From contig NZ_MJAK01000003.1 of NCBI RefSeq assembly GCF_001742745.1, positions 186,001 to 250,000 of the forward strand: a stretch of DNA of 64,000 nucleotides. The letters run 5' to 3'. A program made the position numbers and the translations under genes. The notes below the pieces were generated by a model. The model saw only the letters and a list, made by a program, of their open reading frames with translations. It was not told where the DNA came from and searched no databases. The stretch is from Curtobacterium sp. ER1/6 (GTDB lineage: Bacteria > Actinomycetota > Actinomycetes > Actinomycetales > Microbacteriaceae). Positions 16,520 through 24,152 of this stretch are shown piece after piece. Every line of letters starts with the position of its first letter. The stretch's first letter is position 1.

Positions 16520-17572
16520 TCAGTGCGCCGGTGCGACCGGGGCATCCCAGTACGACGGCTGCTCGTACTGCTCGGCCCACCCGCGGCGCATCCGGGTCGC
16601 CGCGCGGTCGAAGGCGTCGACCACGTCGGTGTCCGTCGTCAGGAGGGACTGCAACCGCAGCCCGTCGTACAGGGCGAGCAGCTGCTGCGTGCCGCGCACC
16701 GGGTCCATGGTGGCGGGCTCCCGCCCGCTCCGGACGTCCTCGGTGAGTGCCTCGCGGACGACCTCGCGGAACTGCAGGTAGGCCGACCGGTAGTAGTCCG
16801 CGCCCGGCGCCTCCGGGTCGGTGGCGACGACGAGGCTCGAGGCGATGAGCCGCATCAGCGCGGGTTCCTCGGCGTGCGCGACGAGCAGGGCGTGCAGGTA
16901 CGCGACGGTGCCCTTCTCGGCGGCGAGCGGCTGCAGCGGGAGGGAGACCGCGCGGGTCCAGCGCATCACCGTCGCGGCGAGGAGCGCGTGCGGGTTCGGG
17001 AAGAGGGCGTCGACCTCCGCGACGGACATGCCGCTGCGATCGGCGACGGCCTCGACCGAGAACCCGGCCGGACCGCGGTCGTGGATCACGGTGATCGCGC
17101 CGTTGATCGCCCGGGTCCTCGGGGCCTCGTCGTCGATCGTCTGCTGCGACGTCAGCGGCGCGAGCGGGTGCTTGCGGAACCACTCGAGCAGCCCGTGCGC
17201 ACGCGACGCCGCGGACGCCGGGTCGGCCGGTCGGCCCGCCCGGAACAGGTCGCTGAACCCGGGCACCTCCTGCACGAGCGGGTCGAGGGACTGGAAGGCC
17301 ATCGACCAGTCGGGGAAGGACCGCTCGGTGATCGCCTCGTCGAGCAGGACACGCACGTTCGTGTGCCGCGGGTCGACGCGGACCTGCTCGAACCGGTCGT
17401 GCACGACGTCGTCCTCGCCCTCGAGGATCCCGATGCAGTTGTCGCCCTTGTGCGCGAGCATCCCGGTCACGCCGAGGCGCGTGTTCTTCTCGCGGCCGAC
17501 GGCGAGGATCTGCGCGAGCTCCGAGTCGGTGATCGGACGCGTCTGCGTGCTGGTGTAGACGAGCGAACGCAT
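16520..17572 (-). CDS. BLUF-domain / TetR-type HTH fusion regulator
   Basis: A 350-aa protein with two recognisable parts. Residues 1-95 are a BLUF (blue light using FAD) domain: SLVYTS with the conserved Tyr6, REKNTRLGVTGML with Asn30, LEG at 50-52, DPRH, and FPDWSMAF with Trp89 and Met91. Residues about 150-350 are a TetR-type regulator with HTH FSVEAVADRSGMSVAEVDALF (171-191) and a helical C-terminal domain. An Ala/Pro-containing linker (95-150) joins them. The photoactive Gln, normally two residues before the L of LEG, aligns with Gly48 (CIGILEG), so normal BLUF photochemistry may be lost. The ATG has AAGGAGG 7 nt upstream. I expect a flavin-based sensor acting on transcription; target genes are unknown. 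Confidence 0.8.
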   Translation of the reverse strand: MRSLVYTSTQTRPITDSELAQILAVGREKNTRLGVTGMLAHKGDNCIGILEGEDDVVHDRFEQVRVDPRHTNVRVLLDEAITERSFPDWSMAFQSLDPLVQEVPGFSDLFRAGRPADPASAASRAHGLLEWFRKHPLAPLTSQQTIDDEAPRTRAINGAITVIHDRGPAGFSVEAVADRSGMSVAEVDALFPNPHALLAATVMRWTRAVSLPLQPLAAEKGTVAYLHALLVAHAEEPALMRLIASSLVVATDPEAPGADYYRSAYLQFREVVREALTEDVRSGREPATMDPVRGTQQLLALYDGLRLQSLLTTDTDVVDAFDRAATRMRRGWAEQYEQPSYWDAPVAPAH

Positions 17573-17880
17573 GCTCGCACCTCCTTGCTCCGGTGGAGCC
17601 GTCGTGCTCCGACCCGATCCAAGGCCGTGCACGCGGAGAGGGCAACCCCGCGTTCGGGAAGCGGCTCCCTCGGGAGCGGAGGCGCCGGGAGAGCGAGTGG
17701 TGCGACGCCTCGTCCAGGGCACCTCTCTGCGGACGGAAGCCGCGAACAGAATTGTCTGTGCACACTCTCACCAGCCGCGCCGTCGTGGCTCCCTCGTGGC
17801 GGTTCGTCCCGTCAATAGCGTGCTTGCCGACGGGGCGCCACCGAAGGGCGGTGGCCGCCCCTTCCGAGAACAGGGGAACC
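17573..17880. other. Intergenic region between BLUF-TetR and the secreted-protein gene
   Basis: 308 bp without a gene. It holds one copy of the 50-bp direct repeat (17650-17699) and the divergent promoters. A somewhat AT-richer stretch near 17750 (CAGAATTGTCTG, an imperfect palindrome) could be the promoter or operator of the secreted-protein gene. Confidence 0.5.
17650..17699. repeat. 50-bp direct repeat, copy A (att-like)
   Basis: 29 identical bases (17650-17678), 9 diverged, then 12 identical (GGAGAGCGAGTG) compared with 19833-19882. The last bases equal the 3' acceptor end of the tRNA-Gly gene, but the rest of a tRNA is absent here. Confidence 0.8.
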
Positions 17881-19542
17881 ATGTACCACCTCCAGACGCG
17901 CACGGAGCGGCGACCTCGATGGCGACTCGCCACGGTGATCACCGCGGTGATCGCGCTCTCCGTCTCCGCGACGCTGATGACGACGCAGTACCCGGCAGAG
18001 GCCGCAGGGTCCTGCGGCTCTGCCTGTGACGGCGTCTCCGCCGACCCGGCGACCCTCGCGAAGCAGCTCGGGGGGTTCGTCCAGGACGGCAGCTTCCGGG
18101 CGACCGCGGGTGGCGCCGGGAACACGAACGACCTCTACCGCAGTGAGATCCAGCCCATCGCGAGTGGCAGCCCGACCCCGGGGTGCCAGCTCGACACGCG
18201 TGTCCTGCAGACACTGGTGATCGTGACGAAGCACTTCGGTTCCCTGCAGGTCAACGACCTGAACCGGGCCTGCCCGGCGATGTCGCATCCGTACACCTGC
18301 AGTTCGAACCCCTCTTCGTTGCACTGCATTGATCCGAGTGTCGCGATCGACTTCGGATCCGTCGGCGGGACGACCGTCCAGGGCTCGAACACCCGGACGC
18401 ACGAACTCCTCGACTTCCTGGACACCTTCGTGCCCTCCGGCTCCCAGGCCGGACAGTCCGGTTGTCGCTCCTCGTGGACGTTCACGCACATCTCCCGGCA
18501 GTTCACCGACACCTGCAACCACCAGCACTTCGACTTCAGCGGGGTCTCGACGGCACTGGCGATCTCACCGTCGTCGTACTCGAGCGGGAACGGCGTCGCC
18601 GTGCGGGCCAACACGGGCACGCTGTGGACGTGGGCCGGGAGCGCAGGGACGCCGGGGTTCGCGGCGAACTCCGCACAGGCCGTCGCGGACGGGACGTCTC
18701 CGGCGACGGCGCACGACGGGCAGGACGCCGCGGTCGCCTTCGTGAAGCCGGACGGCACGTTGTGGACGTGGTCCGGCAAGGTCGGCACCACGGGCAAGGC
18801 TGCGTCTGCAGCGGTCGGTGCGAAGGCCGGGACCAGCCCGTCGATCGTCTCGCTCGGCGGCGGGGAGTACGCCGTCGCGTTCCAGGCCAACACCGGGGAA
18901 CTCTGGACCTGGCGAGGCGTGCCCGGGACGACGGGTTCCGCGGGCCCCACCGGCCGAGCGGTGCAGGCGGGCACGAACCCGTCCATCACGACCGTGGGCA
19001 GTGGCGTCTCGGTCGCCTACCAGGCGACCGACGGAGCCCTCTGGACCTGGTACGGGCCGCCGACGGAGCGGGGGACCGCGGCATCGGCGAACGTCGGGAT
19101 GAAGGCGGGTACGAGCCCGTCGATCACCCGTGTGAACGGTTCGACGATCGGCGTCGCCGTGCAGGCCAACACCGGCAAGCTCTGGGTGTGGACCGGGACG
19201 CCGCGCACGGCCGGTCTCGCCAAGGAGACCGCCGTCGGGATGAAGGCCGGCACGAGCCCCTCCATCGCCCTGCTCGGCTCACAGCTCGCGGTGGCCGCCC
19301 AGGCGAACACCGGGCAGCTCTGGACGTGGGAGGGCGCGCCCGGTGATGCTGGCTTCGCGCACTCGGCGAACGTCGGCATGCAGGCCGCGTCGAGCCCGTC
19401 CGCGGCCGTCGAGGGCGACCACCTCGCCGTCGCGGTCGAGGCCAACACCGGCTCGCTCTGGACGTGGACCGGTTCGCCGGCGACCGACGGGTTCGCCGCC
19501 GCGGGCAACGTCGGCATCACGAGCAGCCCCGGGATCGGCTGA
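17881..19542 (+). CDS. Secreted protein: M15-like peptidase domain plus seven-repeat propeller
   Basis: A 553-aa exported protein. The signal peptide covers about residues 1-42, ending near AEA. Residues about 55-220 hold a Cys-containing domain with LHCIDPSVAIDF (His148, Asp157) and CNHQHFDF (His214, His216, Asp218). The spacing resembles the zinc ligands of M15/VanY-type peptidases, so it may cut peptidoglycan, but the match is weak. Residues 238-553 contain seven repeats of about 45 aa with core NTGxLWTWxG and GTSPSI, which suggests a seven-bladed tectonin/lectin-like beta-propeller. The gene is enclosed by 50-bp direct repeats and may be acquired. AGGGGA precedes the ATG. Confidence 0.7.
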   Translation: MYHLQTRTERRPRWRLATVITAVIALSVSATLMTTQYPAEAAGSCGSACDGVSADPATLAKQLGGFVQDGSFRATAGGAGNTNDLYRSEIQPIASGSPTPGCQLDTRVLQTLVIVTKHFGSLQVNDLNRACPAMSHPYTCSSNPSSLHCIDPSVAIDFGSVGGTTVQGSNTRTHELLDFLDTFVPSGSQAGQSGCRSSWTFTHISRQFTDTCNHQHFDFSGVSTALAISPSSYSSGNGVAVRANTGTLWTWAGSAGTPGFAANSAQAVADGTSPATAHDGQDAAVAFVKPDGTLWTWSGKVGTTGKAASAAVGAKAGTSPSIVSLGGGEYAVAFQANTGELWTWRGVPGTTGSAGPTGRAVQAGTNPSITTVGSGVSVAYQATDGALWTWYGPPTERGTAASANVGMKAGTSPSITRVNGSTIGVAVQANTGKLWVWTGTPRTAGLAKETAVGMKAGTSPSIALLGSQLAVAAQANTGQLWTWEGAPGDAGFAHSANVGMQAASSPSAAVEGDHLAVAVEANTGSLWTWTGSPATDGFAAAGNVGITSSPGIG

Positions 19543-19874
19543 GGCACCGGTCTGACGGCGGGTGTGCGCCGCTCCGCCCCCACGGGTGGCGCGGCGCACA
19601 CCTGCGCGCGCGGTGCAGTACCGGCTCGAGCAGCACCGGACCGAGCGGCACGGCGGGCACCACGGTGCCGACCGGCAGTGCCGACGCAGCCGACCGGCAC
19701 CGGTCTCACGACGCTCCTGCCGTCGGGTCGGCGGCCGTTGCTGGCTCGTCCGGGCGACTCCGCCGAGCACCGTGCCCGCCGCCGGTCCGACGAGCACGAC
19801 GATCGTCACGACGACCGCGGTACCCGGTCCCTGCGTTCGGGAAGCGGCTCCCTCGGGAGCGTGTCCATCTGGAG
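19543..19874. other. Intergenic region before the tRNA-Gly 3' end
   Basis: 332 bp without a supported gene. It holds the terminator of the secreted-protein gene (19561-19602) and repeat copy B with the tRNA terminator hairpin. Nothing else is recognised between 19603 and 19832. Confidence 0.5.
19561..19602 (+). terminator. Terminator of the secreted-protein gene
   Basis: A 12-bp perfect stem, GGTGTGCGCCGC (19561-19572) with GCGGCGCACACC (19591-19602), 18-nt loop. Confidence 0.65.
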
Positions 19875-19882
19875 AGCGAGTG
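19833..19882. repeat. 50-bp direct repeat, copy B, overlapping the tRNA-Gly 3' end
   Basis: The matching copy of 17650-17699. Its last 8 bases are the end of the tRNA-Gly(CCC) gene and the rest lies just downstream of it. Inside is GCTCCC-TC-GGGAGC, a hairpin that could terminate the tRNA transcript. Confidence 0.8.
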
Positions 19883-19945
19883 ACGGGAATCGAACCCGCG
19901 CTACCAGCTTGGGAAGCTGGAGTTCTACCATTGAACTACACTCGC
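19875..19945 (-). tRNA. tRNA-Gly (anticodon CCC)
   Basis: 71 nt fold into a standard cloverleaf: acceptor GCGAGTG/CACTCGC, D arm GTTC-AATGGTA-GAAC, anticodon arm CCAGC-TTCCCAA-GCTGG (anticodon CCC), a 4-nt variable loop, and T arm GCGGG-TTCGATT-CCCGT. The discriminator base is U and no CCA is encoded. Reads GGG codons. Confidence 0.95.
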
Positions 19946-20152
19946 GCATCCCGCCCGGCGGGACGTGGCAAGCCTAGCGGATTCTCCGCTGGATGCCAGC
20001 CGTGCGCGCGCCGCACGCGGCGCGGCGGGGTTGGGTCGCGCCTCCCGTCCGGTCGCCGTGTCTCCCCTGTGAGGTCCCCGGGTCGACGGACACGTGTCGA
20101 CGCCGTGTGTACCGTCCAGGGGGTTCCGACGCCCTACCGGAGGAGGACCCGG

Positions 20153-21232
20153 ATGGTCAGGCATCCCCTCATCGACGACGTGGTCGGCCCCGCCATCGTG
20201 GTCCGTTCGGCCTCGCCGGTCGTGTGGCTGACGGACTCGCTCGCCTCGCTCCTGCGACGCGCCTCGGCCTCCGGGCGGACGGTCGTGCTCCGCACCGGCC
20301 GGGAGGCGTCGCTCAGCCCCGCCCTGCGGCACGCGCTGGGCGCGCACGGAGCCGCGTGGGCCGTCGACGAGCAGGACGGCTCGCTGCGGGACGGCCGCAC
20401 CGGCGTCCGCGCCGCGGGCGTCGAGGACTTCGTGCACCTCGGTCCGGAACTCGTCGGTCCGCCGTCGCCCGCACACCCGGTCGCGTCCGGGTCCGTCCGG
20501 CAGATCAGCATCGACCTGACGCTCCGGCACCACGCCGACCGGGCGGTCGACCTCGGCTCCGCCATCGAGGCGCTCTGCGACACCGTCGGCACCTGTCCCA
20601 CGCGGTGGGGCACGAGCGAACCGCTGACGGTGCCGTGGGACCGCTGGGTGGTCACGCAGTACGCCAAGCACGACGCCCCGGACGTGTCGACGTCGTACGC
20701 CGTCGGCGAGGGCTTCTCGGCGACCATGACCGCGCACCTGCTCGACGGGGTCGTCGTCGAGACGATGTCCGCCGTGCTCACGATCCCCGAGGACGGCACC
20801 GACCCCGCGCTCGCGTCGAAGCTCCTGGACGCCGTGCACCGGGTCGCCGCCGAGGTCGAGCCGGTGTTCGGCGTCGTGATGCAGCGCCGCGGCGACGCCG
20901 ACCACCTGGTCCGGGCCGTCGCACACGGCGAACCCTCGCCGCTCGCGGTCGTGGTCGGTCCGGAGGCCGCTGGGTTCCTGGACCGCACGGGTGAGTGGCC
21001 GCCGGCGCGGACCTCGACGTCGGTGTTCGGCGGCGGTGGCCTGGTCGTGCGGCTCGAGGACGGGTGGGAGGCCCTCGAGGCGTTCCTCGACCGCATCGAC
21101 GAGGACCGCTTCCTCCAGCTCGTCGGCGGCGCGCCGCTCGACCCCGCGCACGACGAGGGGACCCTCGACGGACACGACCGCGGCGCGCACGCCCACTCCG
21201 CCCACCGGACGGGCGGTCAGGGTGCCGCGTGA
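20153..21232 (+). CDS. Uncharacterised protein (DUF6177-like)
   Basis: A 359-aa soluble protein with no signal peptide or membrane helix. The N-terminus (MVRHPLIDDVVGPAIVV) and overall pattern remind me of the uncharacterised actinobacterial DUF6177 group, but I cannot confirm this. Alternating hydrophobic stretches suggest an alpha/beta fold. The C-terminal 25 residues are His/Gly-rich (GHDRGAHAHSAHRTGGQG), which might bind a metal. A strong AGGAGG stands 7 nt before the ATG. It overlaps the next gene by 11 bp. Confidence 0.6.
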   Translation: MVRHPLIDDVVGPAIVVRSASPVVWLTDSLASLLRRASASGRTVVLRTGREASLSPALRHALGAHGAAWAVDEQDGSLRDGRTGVRAAGVEDFVHLGPELVGPPSPAHPVASGSVRQISIDLTLRHHADRAVDLGSAIEALCDTVGTCPTRWGTSEPLTVPWDRWVVTQYAKHDAPDVSTSYAVGEGFSATMTAHLLDGVVVETMSAVLTIPEDGTDPALASKLLDAVHRVAAEVEPVFGVVMQRRGDADHLVRAVAHGEPSPLAVVVGPEAAGFLDRTGEWPPARTSTSVFGGGGLVVRLEDGWEALEAFLDRIDEDRFLQLVGGAPLDPAHDEGTLDGHDRGAHAHSAHRTGGQGAA

Positions 21233-21569
21233 CGTGACGCTCCTCTGCCGCGGGCCGGTGCAGGCGCGGGACGTCGCGGAGGCGCTCCTGCTGCACGACG
21301 ACGCGTGGGGCGTCCGTGCGCTCGACGACGGCCCGGTGCTGCAGGTCTGCCGCGACGCGGGGCACCCCGTGATCACGGTCCTCGGCGTCCGCCGGGTGGA
21401 CTCGCTCGACGAGGTCGAGCGGATCCTGCCCGATGCGCCCGCCCTCTCGACCCCGCTGTGGTGGGTCGACACCGTCACCCCGTTCGGACCGGCGGGGGAG
21501 CCCGGCGTCAGTGCCGCGCTCGAGGCCTCGATGGAGCTCGACGCGGTCTGCATCGTGCACGGGGACTGA
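21222..21569 (+). CDS. Uncharacterised small protein
   Basis: A 115-aa soluble protein, reading VTLLCRGPVQARDVAEALLLHDD near the start and ending ASMELDAVCIVHGD. No domain recognised. It overlaps the 3' end of the DUF6177-like gene by 11 bp and is probably translated with it. An in-frame GTG at 21234 is an alternative start. The two genes look like one functional unit of unknown role. Confidence 0.55.
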   Translation: MPRDVTLLCRGPVQARDVAEALLLHDDAWGVRALDDGPVLQVCRDAGHPVITVLGVRRVDSLDEVERILPDAPALSTPLWWVDTVTPFGPAGEPGVSAALEASMELDAVCIVHGD

Positions 21570-21740
21570 GCGTCCCTCGCGGTCGGCGGTCTCCGGACAG
21601 GTGCCCTACCCCCAGTACGGGGGTGTCCGGCGTCCCCGGTGCTCCACATCGCGCGGATCGCCCTACGGTGTGAGGACCCGAGTCGACGAGCCGGGCTGGC
21701 AGCTCCTCGTCGGCACCCCTCCTCACTGAACAGGGCTCCC

Positions 21741-24050
21741 TTGGCTCAACGACCTCAGCGGCGCGCCGTCGCGCGCGCTCGCAGCATCCTCGCCGGTCTC
21801 ACCGTGGCCGGTCTCGCCGGTCTCGCGCTCCTCGGCGCGGACGTCACCGCCGCCAGCGCCGCGGCCCCGACGCAGACGACCTTCGCCGACCAGACCTTCC
21901 GCGGCACGAGCGCGGGCGACGGCTGGGTGCTCCCGTCGACGCCCTCCGCCGCCGGGAACAGCGCGTGCCTGACGGCCGGTGCGTCGGGTGGTCCCGGCAC
22001 GGGCTCGATCCCCGCCTGCGGTGACACGGCCGACGACGCCGGGTCCGGGGCGCTCCGCCTGACGTCGGCGTCGCAGGCCCTGATCGGTGCCGTCGGTGCC
22101 GTGCAGGCCGTGCCGACGGACAAGGGCCTCGACGCCTCGTTCACGACCTACCAGTACGACGGCAGCGGTGCCGACGGCATGGTCTTCTACCTGGCGGCGA
22201 CCGACCCGTACGACCCCGCCGTGCCCACGAGGACCGGCTACACCGGCGGTGCGCTCGGCTACGCGGCCTACCCCGCCGGCGGTGTCGACGGCCTCGAGCA
22301 CGCGTACCTCGGTGTCGGGCTCGACACCTACGGCGGGTTCGCCGGGAACTACACCGGCTGCGTCGGTGACCAGAGCCGCGGCGGAGCGGAGAACTCGGTG
22401 ACGGTCCGCGGACCGGGCAACGGGTCCTCCGGGTACTGCGTCCAGTCGGTCACGCGCGCCGACCGCTCGCTCCGCGGCTCCGTCTTCGCCGACCGCAGCG
22501 AGGTCGCCGTGCCCGTCGAGGTCGTCGTCAACCCGACCGCATCGGCGCTGACGGCACGCCGGTACCCGGACGTGTCGGTGGCGGCCGGGCAGTACGCCGT
22601 CGTCTTCACGAGCGTGGGCGGCGCGCGGCAGGTCGTCACCGGTGCCCTGCCGAAGCTCGACCCGAGCAGCAACGTCGCGGGGATCGACCCCTCGTGGATC
22701 GACCCGGCGACCGGGTACCCCTACAAGCTCACCTACGGCTTCACCGCGGGCACGGGCGGTGCGACCGACGTGCACGAGGTCACCGACCTCGTCGCGACGA
22801 CCGCCGCGGGCGCGGTCCCGGTGCTGACGGCGCGGACGGGAGGCGCGACCAGCGTCGCGCACGCCGGCTCCGGCACCGTCACGGTCACCCCGACGATCTC
22901 CGCCGACGGCGGTTCCGAGACGCGTGCCGTCCGCACCACCTCCACGTTCCCGACCGGCGTCACCCCGTCGGCCGACGGCGCGACCGGCACCGGTTGGACG
23001 TGCTCCGTGTCGGGTCAGGTCGTCACCTGCGAGCAGGCAGCCGCCGACCGTGCCCCGGGCACCGACCTGCCCGAGCTCACGATCCCGTTCACGGTGACCG
23101 GCACCGCCCGCACCGCGACGGTGTCGACGGTCGTGTCGTCGATCGACGCCGAGGCGATCACCGTCGCCCGCGACGTCACGGTCGCCCCGCAGACGACCGT
23201 CGTCACGGTGGAGGACACCGCCGTCACCGTCGGCGACGACGCGTCGCTCCGCGCGACCGTCTCGTCGTCCGCGACGACCGACGCGACCGTCCCCACCGGG
23301 ACCGTCCGGTTCACCGACGCGCAGACGGGTGCGGAGCTGTGCACGGCCGACCTGACGGACGGTACGGCGAGCTGCACCGTCCCCGCGACGACCGCCGGCG
23401 GGACCGTGGTCACCGCCGCGTACCTCGGTGACGCCGACCACGCGACCGCCGAGGGCACGGGGTCGCTCGTCGTGTCGAAGGTCCCGACGGCGGTCACCGC
23501 GACCTCGCCGGACGCCTCCGAGCCCGTCGCGGCCGGTGCCCCGGTGACGCTGACCGTCGACGGACCCGCGGCACGTGCCGGTCAGCCCGCACCCACGGGG
23601 ACCGTCGAGTTCCGCGAGGGTGACCGGGTGCTCTGCGCCGTCACGCTCCCCGTCGCGAGCTGCGACGTCGCCGGGCTCGGGTCCGGCCGTCACCGGATCG
23701 TCGCGGTCTACTCCGGCGACGCGGTGTACGCCGCGTCGACCTCGGACGAGTTCGACGTGACCGTGGCCGAGGCCGTCGTGCCGGTCCCGACCCCCGCGCC
23801 GACCACCCCGGCACCGGCACCGACCACGGCGCCGACAACCCCGGCACCGGCCCCGACGGCGGCAGCGCCCAGCGCGGCACCGGCGGGCGCCACGCCGAGC
23901 GCGGCCCCGACGGCGGCAGCCGCACCCGGCGGCCTCGCCTTCACCGGCCCGACCGTCGCGCTCTGGACGGGGATCGCCCTCGCCGTCGCGCTGCTGGTGG
24001 CCGGTGTCGTGCTCCTGCTCGGCCGTCGCACCCGGGCGGCCCGGGGCTAG
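21741..24050 (+). CDS. Sortase-anchored (LAxTG) surface protein with lectin-like and Ig-like domains
   Basis: About 769 aa. A signal peptide (ILAGLTVAGLAGLALLGADVTAASA) is followed by a beta-rich domain (about 35-240) resembling L-type lectins. Then come one or more Ig-like domains, with two Big_3-type repeats near 490-670 (VPTGTVRFTDAQTG and APTGTVEFREGD). A Pro/Thr/Ala-rich stalk precedes LAFTG (732-736), a membrane helix and the positive tail RRTRAARG. LAxTG is the signal used by class E sortases of high-GC Gram-positives. The start is uncertain: TTG at 21741 fits the signal peptide but has no clear ribosome site. No sortase gene is in the window. Confidence 0.78.
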   Translation: MAQRPQRRAVARARSILAGLTVAGLAGLALLGADVTAASAAAPTQTTFADQTFRGTSAGDGWVLPSTPSAAGNSACLTAGASGGPGTGSIPACGDTADDAGSGALRLTSASQALIGAVGAVQAVPTDKGLDASFTTYQYDGSGADGMVFYLAATDPYDPAVPTRTGYTGGALGYAAYPAGGVDGLEHAYLGVGLDTYGGFAGNYTGCVGDQSRGGAENSVTVRGPGNGSSGYCVQSVTRADRSLRGSVFADRSEVAVPVEVVVNPTASALTARRYPDVSVAAGQYAVVFTSVGGARQVVTGALPKLDPSSNVAGIDPSWIDPATGYPYKLTYGFTAGTGGATDVHEVTDLVATTAAGAVPVLTARTGGATSVAHAGSGTVTVTPTISADGGSETRAVRTTSTFPTGVTPSADGATGTGWTCSVSGQVVTCEQAAADRAPGTDLPELTIPFTVTGTARTATVSTVVSSIDAEAITVARDVTVAPQTTVVTVEDTAVTVGDDASLRATVSSSATTDATVPTGTVRFTDAQTGAELCTADLTDGTASCTVPATTAGGTVVTAAYLGDADHATAEGTGSLVVSKVPTAVTATSPDASEPVAAGAPVTLTVDGPAARAGQPAPTGTVEFREGDRVLCAVTLPVASCDVAGLGSGRHRIVAVYSGDAVYAASTSDEFDVTVAEAVVPVPTPAPTTPAPAPTTAPTTPAPAPTAAAPSAAPAGATPSAAPTAAAAPGGLAFTGPTVALWTGIALAVALLVAGVVLLLGRRTRAARG

Positions 24051-24078
24051 TCGGGTCGCTCGAGCGGAGCGAGACAGC

Positions 24079-24128
24079 GCAACGAGACAGCGCACCGTGC
24101 GGAACCGCACGGTGCGCTGTCTCGTTGC
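24079..24128. terminator. 24-bp hairpin terminator between convergent genes
   Basis: Perfect 24-bp arms (24079-24102 and 24105-24128, core GACAGCGCACCGTGCGG) with a 2-nt loop. It serves the surface-protein gene and the convergent CtaG gene. Part of the arm is also directly repeated just upstream. Confidence 0.9.
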
Positions 24129-24152
24129 GGGGCGGGTGCTCCCTGCAGAGCC

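Noticed and set aside
19464-19883. ORF across the intergenic region before tRNA-Gly
   Set aside because: It runs into the tRNA and shares a peptide with another frame at 17593 only because both cross the 50-bp direct repeat; no ribosome site or protein-like composition.
24079-24128. Possible CRISPR-like or IS terminal repeat
   Set aside because: It is a single perfect hairpin between convergent genes with no transposase and no spaced array; a terminator explains it.
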